From Methanothermococcus sp. SCGC AD-155-E23 (lineage in GTDB: Archaea; AGJL01; Methanococci; Methanococcales; Methanococcaceae): a stretch of 50,062 nucleotides of DNA. Position numbers and translations under genes: made by a program. Location of the stretch: positions 23,849 to 73,910 of the forward strand of contig JAHEQA010000017.1 of the NCBI GenBank assembly GCA_019561615.1, given 5' to 3'. Positions 16,770-25,297 of this stretch are shown piece after piece (positions within the stretch are counted from its first letter, which is position 1; every line of letters starts with the position of its first letter). Below the pieces are notes generated by a model. The model had not been told where the DNA came from. It made no database searches and saw only the letters and a program-made list of their open reading frames with translations.

Positions 16770-17795
16770 TTAACCCATAAAGAGTTTTTTCATGCTCCTT
16801 TCAATCATTCCCTCTGCTGCCTTTCCTCCAACCATGTTCTTAAGTTCCTTTACAAGTTCCTGGGAATCTACAAGTGTCGTTAGATTTATCTTAGCTTTTT
16901 GAGCTTTTTCCCAGATCTCTGGATCTATATTCTGTAACTTCTCCAGTGCAGTTTCCAGTAACTCCTGATCATCTGTAAGTTTTAGAAGGGAGGCGTTCTT
17001 AACAAGGAGCTCCATATTAACAGCCTTTAGGAAGCCGTGAATACCTGAGGTTCTAATAATAGCTGCCATTACCTGAAGTGCCATGATGATCTCTCGTTCA
17101 ACAGTTTCCTCGGGAAATCCTATCATCTTTCTACCTACTTTATAGCTCTCTAAAATCCCTGCAAGTGCTATGGCCATTACTGCGGCAGATTCCATATTTC
17201 CAAGAGGACATATTATGCCGATAGGCACTACATAGGCCTTCTTGTTAACACTCTCTGCTAACTCAATACACTTCTTCAACTGCTCCTCAGTTAGGTAGTC
17301 CTTTCCGTCAAGGGACTTCCCTCCTATGATGTAGCGGTCATGTTGGGGGGTGCCTGGAAATGCTACGGGATGGAAGGATGAGATACCAATATCCTTCCTC
17401 TCCCTTAACTCGTACTTGAGATGGTGGTAAGGTACCACTGGACATATGGTACAGGTAGTTAGGAGCACTGCATCCTTAGGTAGGTGTCTTACTATCTTCT
17501 TAGCTACCTCTAGGGTTTTAATTGTAGGGGTGTAGAGGATGTGTATCTCTCCATGTCTTGCAGCCTCTAGATCATCCTGGGTAATCTTAACTCCAGCCTC
17601 CTCCACCTTCTTCCACATCTCCTCTGTTAACATGTTTCTATCCGGTTCAGCAAGTACTACATCATGCCCCGCCTCTGCAAATTCCATGGCCATTCTACTA
17701 CCACCGTATGGTGGCTCCCCTCCGAAGAGCTCTGGTACTTTAAATTTGTTTATGTAGGTATCCTGGTTACCTGCTCCGTATACTGAGACTTTCAT
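16770..17795 (-). CDS. Hmd paralog (HmdII-type), copy 3
   Basis: The product is 341 residues from the ATG at 17795, with AGGTGA six bases upstream. It has GAGNQDTYINKFKVPELF, the iron-ligand Cys in LTTCTICPVVPYHHL, SSFHPVAFPGTPQHDR (last His changed to Arg), and IGIICPLGNMESAAVMA. Tyr14 stands where Hmd has His14. The C-terminal part is almost identical in DNA to copy 1 over 215 bases, while the rest resembles copy 2 as much as copy 1, so the gene is a mosaic. It is the first gene of the array, downstream of TATA-like elements at 17901-17920. Confidence 0.88.
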   Translation of the reverse strand: MKVSVYGAGNQDTYINKFKVPELFGGEPPYGGSRMAMEFAEAGHDVVLAEPDRNMLTEEMWKKVEEAGVKITQDDLEAARHGEIHILYTPTIKTLEVAKKIVRHLPKDAVLLTTCTICPVVPYHHLKYELRERKDIGISSFHPVAFPGTPQHDRYIIGGKSLDGKDYLTEEQLKKCIELAESVNKKAYVVPIGIICPLGNMESAAVMAIALAGILESYKVGRKMIGFPEETVEREIIMALQVMAAIIRTSGIHGFLKAVNMELLVKNASLLKLTDDQELLETALEKLQNIDPEIWEKAQKAKINLTTLVDSQELVKELKNMVGGKAAEGMIERSMKKLFMG

Positions 17796-17900
17796 GCCTT
17801 TCACCTCAAGGTTTTAAATAATAAATTCTTCTAAGTATCTGGAGTATCGCTGATAATAATAAAATTTATCTAGTTAATCATAAAATATCTATTTGAACTC

Positions 17901-17920
17901 TTATAAAATCTTTTATAAAC
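17901..17920 (-). promoter_or_regulatory. TATA-like elements before Hmd copy 3
   Basis: On the minus strand GTTTATAAAAG and TTTTATAAG lie side by side about 105-125 bases before the copy 3 ATG. One of them probably binds TBP. The gap also holds a plus-strand stretch (EDVLVYERWKEVLREFL before a stop at 18001) that looks coding-like but has no credible start. Confidence 0.45.
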
Positions 17921-17996
17921 CCCTACTGCCTTTTTCTCTCTTCATTTGGAAGATGTCCTAGTTTATGAGAGATGGAAGGAGGTGCTGAGAGAGTTT

Positions 17997-19193
17997 TTAT
18001 AATTTAAATTCCCCTTTTTCTATCCTCTTTTTAAGCTCCCTACATAGTCTCATAGCCCTCTCTCTATCTGACTGTCTACAGGTTATAGGTATCCCTAGAA
18101 TACTGTTTAACCTTATAGAGTACACCCCATGAGGACAGGTATCTGCACAGACTCCACATCCAAAACAGTCCTCTGTTGGTAGTGGCCTATTTCCCAGATG
18201 AGGCATCCTCTTAATAGCCTTAGTGGGACACATCTCCATAGCAGTACATACCTTACAGTTTCTACACCTCTGAATATCTATACTGGGCCTTAACTCTGCG
18301 CCCCTCCATACCTGAGCGTAATCACCCACCCCTATAATTTTTCTCCCCACCACGTTTACAAGGGGTAGGGGTATGTCCTCATCTAAGGTCTTTAGAAACT
18401 CTTTATTTCTCTCCTCAACCTCCACAGGTATTGCAAGGGTGTTAAATACCTCCACACCTCCAGAGGTGATAAAACCCCCTAAGTAATAGGAATCCATGTT
18501 GTGCATATCTGCAGATACCATGAGATTCTCCTTTCCCCTTGAACTCCTGGTTCCATACCCTAGTATAACCCCCTCTGCACCGTTCAACAACACCCTCTTT
18601 CCAATGAGACTCCCTTCATCGCAGTACATATTCTGAAGAGGGTTTAACTCCCCACAGCCTGAGAAGGAGGCCTCTCCCCTCCTCATCCTCCTCCTGTGAA
18701 ATATGGTCTCTACAGGTTCCTCCCCTAAGTTTGTAAAGGCGAGGTAATTTTTAAATGCCATCCTAGTCCCTATCATCCTGGCAGTGGGAATGTCATCCAA
18801 GGTTACACTCCTCCTGTAAGTTCTTCCCCCACTCTCCACCAGGACCTCTACCTCCTTACCTGCAACAAGGTCTTTAAATAGGAATCCCCCTCCGTAATCT
18901 TCCACGTAACTTGTCCCGTACACCATCACATCTACAGATCCCAGATACTCATTTGGACAGGGACCTATATATCCCTCTATACCATTTAGATATACCCTCT
19001 CTCCCCTTCTAAAGTTACCAGGCTCAGCTATAGGTATATGGAATACTGCCATGGTACCTGACATTATTCCACAGGTGGCAGTTGTAACAACATCTATCTC
19101 CTCTATCTTATCCTCCTCGTTATTTCTTATCATCTTCTTTAACTTATCAACAGTTACCACCACCTTTTCCTCAGGTGTTCTAGAATTCTCCAT
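17997..19193 (-). CDS. Methanogenesis marker 16-type metalloprotein (DUF39 plus ferredoxin domain)
   Basis: The 398-residue protein joins a DUF39 domain to a C-terminal 2[4Fe-4S] ferredoxin domain. DUF39 includes TTATCGIMSGTMAVFHIPIA and AEGVILGYGTRSSRGKEN. The ferredoxin domain has CRNCKVCTAMEMCP and CFGCGVCADTCPHG near residues 310-355. This is the architecture of methanogenesis marker protein 16. Related DUF39 proteins with a ferredoxin partner act in homocysteine synthesis from aspartate semialdehyde and sulfide in methanogens, so a sulfur-transfer role is plausible. AGGTGT precedes the ATG. Only 46 bases separate it from the divergent radB. Confidence 0.82.
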   Translation of the reverse strand: MENSRTPEEKVVVTVDKLKKMIRNNEEDKIEEIDVVTTATCGIMSGTMAVFHIPIAEPGNFRRGERVYLNGIEGYIGPCPNEYLGSVDVMVYGTSYVEDYGGGFLFKDLVAGKEVEVLVESGGRTYRRSVTLDDIPTARMIGTRMAFKNYLAFTNLGEEPVETIFHRRRMRRGEASFSGCGELNPLQNMYCDEGSLIGKRVLLNGAEGVILGYGTRSSRGKENLMVSADMHNMDSYYLGGFITSGGVEVFNTLAIPVEVEERNKEFLKTLDEDIPLPLVNVVGRKIIGVGDYAQVWRGAELRPSIDIQRCRNCKVCTAMEMCPTKAIKRMPHLGNRPLPTEDCFGCGVCADTCPHGVYSIRLNSILGIPITCRQSDRERAMRLCRELKKRIEKGEFKL

Positions 19194-19239
19194 AAGGACA
19201 CCTAATTTTAATGATAGAAAACATTAAGAAAGTGATATC

Positions 19240-19884
19240 ATGCTCTCAGATATACTAAGGGGTAACATAGAGAGAAAGACGATAACCCAGGTATACGGTC
19301 CCCCAGGTGTAGGTAAGACAAACCTTGGTATAGTCTCCATGGTTAACTTTGTAAGGAGAGGTTACAAGGTGGCCTACATAGATACAGAGGGGGGACTATC
19401 TGTTGAGAGGATTAAACAGATATCTGGAAGGGATTTTGAGAAGGTCCTTAATAACCTTATCATCTATGAACCTGAAACCTTTGAGGAGCAGTCAAGGATC
19501 CTTGAAAAACTCTTCTATATAGAGAGGATTGGCTTAGTGGTTGTAGACGGCATATCCTCCCTCTACAGGTTGGAACTCTCTGACGACGTCCATAGGAATA
19601 CCCTCCTTAACAGGATACTTGGGAAGCAGATACTAACCCTGTTGAAACTTGCCAAAAAAAGGAATATAGCAGTACTGCTAACCAACCAGATTAGTGATAC
19701 CTACAACGGAGTTAAACCTATAGGTGGTATAGTACTGGAGTACTGGAGTAAGACCATCATCAGGATGGATAAAGTGGAGGATATTAGGGAGGCGATTTTG
19801 GAGAAACATAGATACCTTAAGGAGGGGGAGAGGGTTAAATTCAGAATAGTAAATGAGGGGATTGAGATCCTTAAAAACAGGTAA
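19240..19884 (+). CDS. radB: DNA repair and recombination protein RadB
   Basis: RadB is the small archaeal RecA/RadA paralog that assists RadA in recombination. The 214-residue product has Walker A GPPGVGKT near residue 20, Walker B LVVVDGISS near 105, and TNQISDTYNGVKPIGG near 150. It lacks the N-terminal helix-hairpin-helix domain of RadA, as expected for RadB, and the length is typical. The ATG follows AAGTGATATC. The next gene starts after about 70 bases with its own TATA element, so radB is probably monocistronic. Confidence 0.93.
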   Translation: MLSDILRGNIERKTITQVYGPPGVGKTNLGIVSMVNFVRRGYKVAYIDTEGGLSVERIKQISGRDFEKVLNNLIIYEPETFEEQSRILEKLFYIERIGLVVVDGISSLYRLELSDDVHRNTLLNRILGKQILTLLKLAKKRNIAVLLTNQISDTYNGVKPIGGIVLEYWSKTIIRMDKVEDIREAILEKHRYLKEGERVKFRIVNEGIEILKNR

Positions 19885-19905
19885 AAAACTCTTCTCATCC
19901 TTAAC

Positions 19906-19927
19906 CTTATATATAACTTTATAAATA
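19906..19927 (+). promoter_or_regulatory. TATA region before the PII-like / DUF134 / atwA genes
   Basis: CTTATATATAAC and an adjacent TTTATAAATAA lie 30-50 bases before the ATG at 19957. Either places a transcription start between about 19935 and 19955. It would drive the three tightly spaced plus-strand genes that end with atwA. Confidence 0.55.
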
Positions 19928-19956
19928 ATTTTCACTACTATCTCCACGGTGGTATT

Positions 19957-20286
19957 ATGAGGGTGCTCCTCTACGTCTTTGTAGAAACTGAAAACATTGG
20001 TAAGGTTATTAACGCCCTATCTGAAGGTGGTATATCAGGTTTTTTCCTTATGGAGTATAAGGGGTTATCTCCTCAGGAGTGGAAGGGTTTTTTAATAGAG
20101 GAAGACCCTGAAAAAGCTATCAAGATAGTTAACGACCTGGCCCGTAATGCAGTAATGGTAGGTACTGTAGTTAGTGAGAGGAGGGCAAAGATAATTAGAA
20201 GATGCATACAGGAGAGACTCTTAAACTCTAGATATACTATAATAGAGGTACCTGTTGAGGATATAGAGGTCAACTTTATAGAGTAG
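19957..20286 (+). CDS. PII-like small protein (MJ1244 type)
   Basis: The 109-residue product starts MRVLLYVFVETENIGKVINA and has an alternating strand-helix pattern ending in TIIEVPVEDIEVNFIE. This suggests the ferredoxin-like fold of PII-related proteins, though no signalling T-loop motif can be read. Its neighbours DUF134 and atwA match my recollection of the MJ1242-MJ1244 order, and spacing is tight (10 bases to the DUF134 start). GGTGG stands four bases before the ATG. The ligand is unknown; a link to regulation of methyl-CoM reductase activation is inferred only from position. Confidence 0.6.
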   Translation: MRVLLYVFVETENIGKVINALSEGGISGFFLMEYKGLSPQEWKGFLIEEDPEKAIKIVNDLARNAVMVGTVVSERRAKIIRRCIQERLLNSRYTIIEVPVEDIEVNFIE

Positions 20287-20296
20287 CGGGATAGAT

Positions 20297-20689
20297 ATGA
20301 GGTGTAGGAGGAGAAGAGGTCGTCCAAGGATACCAAGGTTCATCTCTGAGATACCCAAGGTTAAGGAATTCATACCTAAGGGCAAATCTATAGAGGAGGG
20401 GGAAGTGGTAACACTTACCTACGAGGAGTTGGAGGCTATAAGGTTGGTGGATTACCTGGGGTTCTCCCAGGAGGAGGGGGCTGAGTTGATGGGGGTGTCC
20501 AGGCGAGTGTTCTGGAATATTCTAAGATCTGCCAGGAGGAAGGTAAGTGACTTCTTAATAAATGGCAAGGTTTTGAGGATAGAGGGAGAGGGTTACAGGT
20601 TGAGGGAGTGTGGGATGTATAAAGTATGTGGCAAAAAGAGATACTGTGCCTTTAAACCAAGGGATCACTGTCGTAGATTTAACCCTTAA
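20297..20689 (+). CDS. DUF134 DNA-binding protein
   Basis: The 130-residue product begins with a basic stretch (MRCRRRRGRPRIPRF). It then has a sigma-70 region 4-like helix-turn-helix: LTYEELEAIRLVDYLGFSQE and AELMGVSRRVFWNILRSARR near residues 45-85. This is the DUF134 family. A Cys-rich end (CGMYKVCGKKRYCAF plus DHC) could bind a metal or iron-sulfur cluster. It lies between the PII-like gene and atwA with very short gaps, so it may regulate atwA; that is inference. Confidence 0.85.
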   Translation: MRCRRRRGRPRIPRFISEIPKVKEFIPKGKSIEEGEVVTLTYEELEAIRLVDYLGFSQEEGAELMGVSRRVFWNILRSARRKVSDFLINGKVLRIEGEGYRLRECGMYKVCGKKRYCAFKPRDHCRRFNP

Positions 20690-20700
20690 AAGGTGGTAGG

Positions 20701-22308
20701 ATGATACTGTTAGAGGTTAAAAACGTCTCCAAGAGGTTTGGTGATAACCTGGTCTTGAAGAATATAAACTTCACCCTTGAGGAGGGGGAGGTTTTAGGTA
20801 TACTGGGGAGAAGTGGTGCAGGTAAGTCTGTACTCCTCCATATGTTAAGGGGTATGGAGGGGTATGAGCCTACAGAGGGGAAGGTGATATACCACGTAAC
20901 CATGTGTGATAACTGTGGGGAGGTGGAGGTACCTTCCAAGGAAGGTCAGAGATGTGAGAGATGTGGAGAAGGGGTACTACGTAAAACCTCCATAGACCTC
21001 TGGGGGGAGGAGAAGGGTGTATACAATTTAAAGAGAAAGATCGCTATAATGCTCCAGAGGACCTTTGCACTTTACGGGGAGAAGACAGTACTGGAGAATA
21101 TACTTGAGGCCCTGTACTCAGCAGGTTTTGAGGGTAAGGAGGCTGTAGAGATTGCTTTAAAACTTATTAAGATGGTAAAGTTGGAGCATAGGATTACACA
21201 CCTTGCAAGGGATCTCAGTGGAGGGGAGAAGCAGAGGGTAGTACTTGCCAGACAACTTGCAAAGAAACCTATAATATTCCTGGCAGATGAGCCCACTGGA
21301 ACCTTAGATCCTAAAACTGCAAAGTTGGTACATGAGGCTCTGAAGAATGCTGTTATCAAAAAGAATATAAGTATGATAATTACCTCCCACTGGCCAGAGG
21401 TAATTGCCCAACTATCCAACAGGGTAATATGGCTGGAGAAGGGAGAGATTAAGAAGATAGGGGATAGTAAGGAGATTGTAAAGGAGTTCATGTCTTCCTT
21501 AAAGGGGTTCAAGAAGGAGAAGGTAGAGATAAAGGACAAACTTATTATTTTAGAGAATATAGAGAAGAAGTACTGCTCCGTTGACAGGGGGGTAGTATAC
21601 GCTGTAAGAGGAGTATCCCTGGATATATACGAGATGGAGATATTTGGTATAGTGGGGGCCAGTGGATCTGGGAAGACCACCTTGGCTAAGATCATCGGGG
21701 GAGTTATACCTCCATCTAAGGGGAAGTATCTATTTAGGTTAGGGGATGAGTGGATAGATATGACAAAACCTGGACCTATGTACAGGGGTAGGGCTAAGAG
21801 ATATATTGGTATGCTATTCCAGGAGTATGCACTCTATCCCCATAGAACTGTACTCTACAACCTTACAGAGGCTATAGGTTTAGAACTTCCAGCAGAGTTT
21901 GCAAGGATGAAGGCACTGTACACCTTAGTCTCCGTAGGTTTCACCGAGGAGGAGGCTGAGAGGATACTTGATAAGTATCCTGGGGAGCTAAGTGTTGGGG
22001 AGAGACATAGGGTAGCCCTTGCCCAGGTACTAATAAAGGAGCCAAGGGTTGCCATCTTAGATGAACCAACGGGAACTATGGACCCATACACAAGGAATAT
22101 AGTGGCAGAGTCTATTCACAAATCCAGGAAGGAGTTGGAGCAGACCTATGTTATAGTATCCCACGACATGGACTTTGTAATGAACGTATGTGACAGGGCT
22201 GCACTTATGAGGGATGGAAGGATTGTTAAGATAGGAAAACCTGAGGAGATTGTGAAGATACTTACAGAGGAGGAGAAGGAGGACATGATATTGCAGTTAG
22301 AAGAGTAA
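20701..22308 (+). CDS. atwA: Methyl-coenzyme M reductase component A2
   Basis: AtwA is the ATP-binding protein needed for reductive activation of methyl-CoM reductase. The 535-residue product has two ABC ATPase domains: Walker A GRSGAGKS (near 38) and GASGSGKT (near 320), signatures LSGGEKQRV and LSVGERHRV, and Walker B IIFLADEPTGTLD and VAILDEPTGTMD. A four-Cys zinc-finger-like insert (CDNCGE and CERCGE, residues 70-92) in the first domain is typical of the family. There are no membrane segments, so it is soluble. AGGTGG precedes the ATG. Its 3' end overlaps the convergent tiaS stop by 12 bases. Confidence 0.93.
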   Translation: MILLEVKNVSKRFGDNLVLKNINFTLEEGEVLGILGRSGAGKSVLLHMLRGMEGYEPTEGKVIYHVTMCDNCGEVEVPSKEGQRCERCGEGVLRKTSIDLWGEEKGVYNLKRKIAIMLQRTFALYGEKTVLENILEALYSAGFEGKEAVEIALKLIKMVKLEHRITHLARDLSGGEKQRVVLARQLAKKPIIFLADEPTGTLDPKTAKLVHEALKNAVIKKNISMIITSHWPEVIAQLSNRVIWLEKGEIKKIGDSKEIVKEFMSSLKGFKKEKVEIKDKLIILENIEKKYCSVDRGVVYAVRGVSLDIYEMEIFGIVGASGSGKTTLAKIIGGVIPPSKGKYLFRLGDEWIDMTKPGPMYRGRAKRYIGMLFQEYALYPHRTVLYNLTEAIGLELPAEFARMKALYTLVSVGFTEEEAERILDKYPGELSVGERHRVALAQVLIKEPRVAILDEPTGTMDPYTRNIVAESIHKSRKELEQTYVIVSHDMDFVMNVCDRAALMRDGRIVKIGKPEEIVKILTEEEKEDMILQLEE

Positions 22309-23544
22309 GAGGGGCTTACTTAGGTGCCTCCTGGCAGAGGGTGGCACCTCGTAGAACCCCTCTGAGATATCCCTCTTTACCTCTATCAGTTTTATACTGT
22401 TGTAATCCACCCTCTTTTTACACCTGTTACATACATATCCACTTTTAACCCCCTTTGACTTCAAGGTACCTCCACAGGAGCACCTCTTATCCTTCACATA
22501 CACCTTGGCCAACTTCACAACCTTTAACTTTTCTATGTTGATACCAAAGGGTTTCTCCCTTACAGTGCCGTACACTCCCACCATATCATCCTTCTTCAAC
22601 TTCCTTACAATATCTCTAAATCTCTTTGTAGGTTCATAGGCTACACAGGAGATCTCCCCAGTGCCGTCACTGACCTTGAAGACTACAGCTCCCCCCCTTA
22701 TACTCTTTGGGTCCTCTGTAACAACCCCGTAAACGATAACACCTGTATTTGGATAGATGTCCTTTATCTTCATAGGTCTTAGATGGGCGTCTGTCCCCTG
22801 GTTGGTTTTAAATATCATATACCTGTCTATCTCCTCTCCACACTTCACCATCTTCATGGCCTTTAAAAGTATATCCTTCCTTACACCTCTGATACCGTAG
22901 AGAACTGGACACTTGGTATGGGGGGCAATTATAGGTTTATCCCCATCTACGTTGTCGAAGGTGTAGGGGAATGTCTTCCTGTCCATCTCTATAACAGATT
23001 TTTCATCTATTATCCTCTCCTTTCCCCAGTTCTCCCTCTTCCTATAGGTTAGAAGTTCGTAGGTATAGGGCCCAGAGGATGCTATACTTCCCAGGGCTCC
23101 TATGACACCGTAACCCTTCTTGTAACATAGGTACTCTCCCCCAACCTTCTCCACCATCTCCTTGGCGTACTGGAGATCCACTATATCGTAAAGTACCTTC
23201 TTGTAGTACTTTCTCAAGATACTTCTGTTTTTCTTATAGTTTTCCTCGGGGAGGAACACTATCCCTGGATGTGTATTTTCATCTTCCAAATCTGAGTACT
23301 CCTCAACGTACTTTATGACAGTCTTCTTTATGTAGTCAATATCACTATCCTTTAAATCTTTCTCCAGCACCCTAAGGGCAATACCTCCATTACCCCTTGT
23401 TTTATACTTAACCATTGGATTCATCCTTATCAACTTTGGGGTGTCCATCTTGTACCTCTTTCCCAACTCCTCCATAAGGAGGGTAGCTAGATAGGTGGTA
23501 CAGTACCTCTCCCTACTGTCAGTATCGTCAATACCTATGAACAT
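22297..23544 (-). CDS. tiaS: tRNA(Ile2) 2-agmatinylcytidine synthetase
   Basis: TiaS attaches agmatine to C34 of tRNA-Ile(CAU) with ATP, so that the tRNA reads AUA. The 415-residue product starts MFIGIDDTDSRERYCTTYLA, the N-terminal kinase-like domain, with RMNPMVKYKTRGNGGIALR following. It then has an OB-fold region (YGVVTEDPKSIRGGAVVFKV) and a C-terminal zinc ribbon (CSCGGTLKS, CNRCKKRV near 365-385). Length and domain order are those of the family. It is essential in archaea, and the gene looks intact. Confidence 0.95.
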   Translation of the reverse strand: MFIGIDDTDSRERYCTTYLATLLMEELGKRYKMDTPKLIRMNPMVKYKTRGNGGIALRVLEKDLKDSDIDYIKKTVIKYVEEYSDLEDENTHPGIVFLPEENYKKNRSILRKYYKKVLYDIVDLQYAKEMVEKVGGEYLCYKKGYGVIGALGSIASSGPYTYELLTYRKRENWGKERIIDEKSVIEMDRKTFPYTFDNVDGDKPIIAPHTKCPVLYGIRGVRKDILLKAMKMVKCGEEIDRYMIFKTNQGTDAHLRPMKIKDIYPNTGVIVYGVVTEDPKSIRGGAVVFKVSDGTGEISCVAYEPTKRFRDIVRKLKKDDMVGVYGTVREKPFGINIEKLKVVKLAKVYVKDKRCSCGGTLKSKGVKSGYVCNRCKKRVDYNSIKLIEVKRDISEGFYEVPPSARRHLSKPLLLF

Positions 23545-23599
23545 CCTCCCACCTTATCAGATGAAATAAATAAAAGAAGAGAGTGGAGGACAATTAAAA

Positions 23600-24040
23600 T
23601 TATCTTATTCTAACTGATATGTTCTTACTGACGTAAAAGTCTCCAAAGGATATGGTGACTATATTTGGAGGTAGTGTTTCTTGGAGGTAACGTAAGTTAT
23701 TACTGGTAACACTGACGTAGGTAGTATTTCCATCGTACTCCTTCCTAAAGACCACTGTGGTTTCACTATCTACCACTATCTCCTTGTTGGAGAATCTTAT
23801 AGTATAGCCCCTGTCCCCTATAGGTTCAAAGGTTGTTGAAAGGGTAACCTCTCTTGAGTAGGCTACTAGGGCGTAGTTTTCAAAGATATCCAGTATGGAA
23901 TGCCCCCTCTCTATCATCTCTGCATACTCTATATTCCTAACAGTGTGAAACACGTGATAGGTAAGTACTGCAGAAACTAATAGTATAAAGAACATAGCTA
24001 TTACTACATCGATAGAGATCTGACCTCTTTTAGAAAACAT
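23600..24040 (-). CDS. Type IV pilin-like protein with class III-like signal
   Basis: The 146-residue product has a short basic leader MFSKRG, then QISIDVVIAMFFILLVSAVL, which matches the archaeal pilin-like signal (K/R-G before Q-x-S) followed at once by the hydrophobic helix. The usual Glu after Q-x-S-x is Asp here. The remaining 110 residues are beta-rich with no Cys, as for a minor pilin head exposed on the surface. Cleavage by a prepilin peptidase of the EppA type is expected. No pilus assembly gene is nearby. It follows the YkgJ-type gene by only 7 bases. Confidence 0.72.
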   Translation of the reverse strand: MFSKRGQISIDVVIAMFFILLVSAVLTYHVFHTVRNIEYAEMIERGHSILDIFENYALVAYSREVTLSTTFEPIGDRGYTIRFSNKEIVVDSETTVVFRKEYDGNTTYVSVTSNNLRYLQETLPPNIVTISFGDFYVSKNISVRIR

Positions 24041-24047
24041 ACTATCC

Positions 24048-24881
24048 CTAATTTTTTAGTAACTTGAGATCTATCACTCCCTCCCCTTTAAGTACATCCC
24101 TGTATCTACTAAGTTCCATCCCTATCTCTATCAACCTATACAACTCATTTTTAAGGGGTAACTTTCTAAAGATCTCCCTCCTATTTAACTCCCCAAGATA
24201 TCTAATAATCTCTCTCTCCACAATCAATCTCTCGGGAGGTTCCCTATTCTCCTGGATGTTCCTCTCAATATAGGCAATTTCCCTAGATATATTTAAATTT
24301 GCCACCTCCCTGTACCTCCTAGATAATTCCTCTAAGTTGATACTACTAAAAATATACCTTCCAAATTCCTCCCTCTCCTCCCAGGTGATATACTCCCTCT
24401 CGTCTAACTTACACCTTGTAGAGGTCTCCATCCCCATAAGTCTTATCCTCTCAAGCTGATCTAGATACAACTCCTCACAACACTCTATGGCATGTTTTAT
24501 CATCTCCTCACTACACTTCCCTATCCTTATACCTCTACAGTAATGTTTTATAACAAGTAGGAAATCTCCATTCCACTTTACCCTAAAACTAAAGGGAAAG
24601 AGTTTGCACATTGTAGGTTTATAGGGATATCCCCTTTCTATCTGGATCCTACATAGGTTGTCATGGGTTAACAGGAGGCATCCTCTTTTATCCACCTTTA
24701 ACCTCTTAGAGAAGTAGGATCCCTTAACATCCTCTATGTAATGGGAGTAGTTCTCCCTTAATTTTAGATAGTCAAAGTAGGGGAGGTATATCCTCCAGTA
24801 TTTACAACTACAGCAAAATCCACATCTAATACATCTATAGGTGATGCCCTCAAAGGTGATCTCCCACCTCGTAGAGCTCAC
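24048..24881 (-). CDS. YkgJ-family cysteine-cluster protein
   Basis: The 277-residue protein has the YkgJ signature: CIRCGFCCSC near residue 16, then a later cluster GCLLLTHDNLCRIQ with GYPYKPTMCKLFPF near 65-100. These Cys are thought to bind zinc or an iron-sulfur cluster; the function of the family is unknown. The C-terminal half is Glu/Arg-rich and helical. The start is a GTG at 24881; an AGGTGA overlaps it, so initiation is uncertain. It sits after the DUF35 gene (7 bases) and before a pilin-like gene, so it is probably part of the long mevalonate transcript. Confidence 0.72.
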   Translation of the reverse strand: MSSTRWEITFEGITYRCIRCGFCCSCKYWRIYLPYFDYLKLRENYSHYIEDVKGSYFSKRLKVDKRGCLLLTHDNLCRIQIERGYPYKPTMCKLFPFSFRVKWNGDFLLVIKHYCRGIRIGKCSEEMIKHAIECCEELYLDQLERIRLMGMETSTRCKLDEREYITWEEREEFGRYIFSSINLEELSRRYREVANLNISREIAYIERNIQENREPPERLIVEREIIRYLGELNRREIFRKLPLKNELYRLIEIGMELSRYRDVLKGEGVIDLKLLKN

Positions 24882-24888
24882 CTTTGAT

Positions 24889-25281
24889 TTAATAATTTAC
24901 AGGTTTAAACTTATAACCGTAGTGGATTATACCATCCTCTCCATCCTCCTTTATCCTCCTAAATACAACCTCCACAGGCATGCCAATATATACCTCCTCA
25001 GGTTTACAGTCTATCTGGGCGGTTATCCTTGGACCTTCCTCTAACTCCACAATGGCTATTACATAGGGTACCATCCTCTCAAACTCCTTAGGTGGCACAT
25101 GTACCACGGAGTAGGTGTATACCTTTCCCCTCCCACTAAGTTTGTACTCCTCCAACTCACCTCTCCTCCTACAGTAGGGACATATATTCCTCGATGGGAA
25201 AAATATTCTACCACAGGTCTTACATCTACTTCCAATGAGACAGTACCTCTCCTTTATATGCCTCCAACTTCTAACTACCAA
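24889..25281 (-). CDS. DUF35 OB-fold/zinc-ribbon protein of the thiolase-HMG-CoA synthase complex
   Basis: The 130-residue product has a rubredoxin-like zinc ribbon (CKTCGRIFFPSRNICPYC, residues 20-38) followed by an OB fold (GRGKVYTYSVVHVPP, VPYVIAIVELEEGPRITAQI). In methanogens a DUF35 protein bridges acetoacetyl-CoA thiolase and HMG-CoA synthase, with a shared CoA site that channels acetoacetyl-CoA. Both partner genes are adjacent here, which supports that role strongly. Translation appears to begin at TTG (25281), with GGTGAT four bases upstream. Confidence 0.9.
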   Translation of the reverse strand: MVVRSWRHIKERYCLIGSRCKTCGRIFFPSRNICPYCRRRGELEEYKLSGRGKVYTYSVVHVPPKEFERMVPYVIAIVELEEGPRITAQIDCKPEEVYIGMPVEVVFRRIKEDGEDGIIHYGYKFKPVNY

Positions 25282-25297
25282 GTTATCACCGTTGGTG

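Noticed and set aside
14436-17795. Genuine H2-forming methylene-H4MPT dehydrogenase genes
   Set aside because: The residue aligned with catalytic His14 is Tyr in all three, and the N-terminal pattern is that of HmdII-type paralogs.
17940-18003. Short plus-strand frame EDVLVYERWKEVLREFL
   Set aside because: It looks coding-like, but there is no credible start, it is under 20 residues, and it abuts the stop of the marker 16 gene; chance cannot be excluded.
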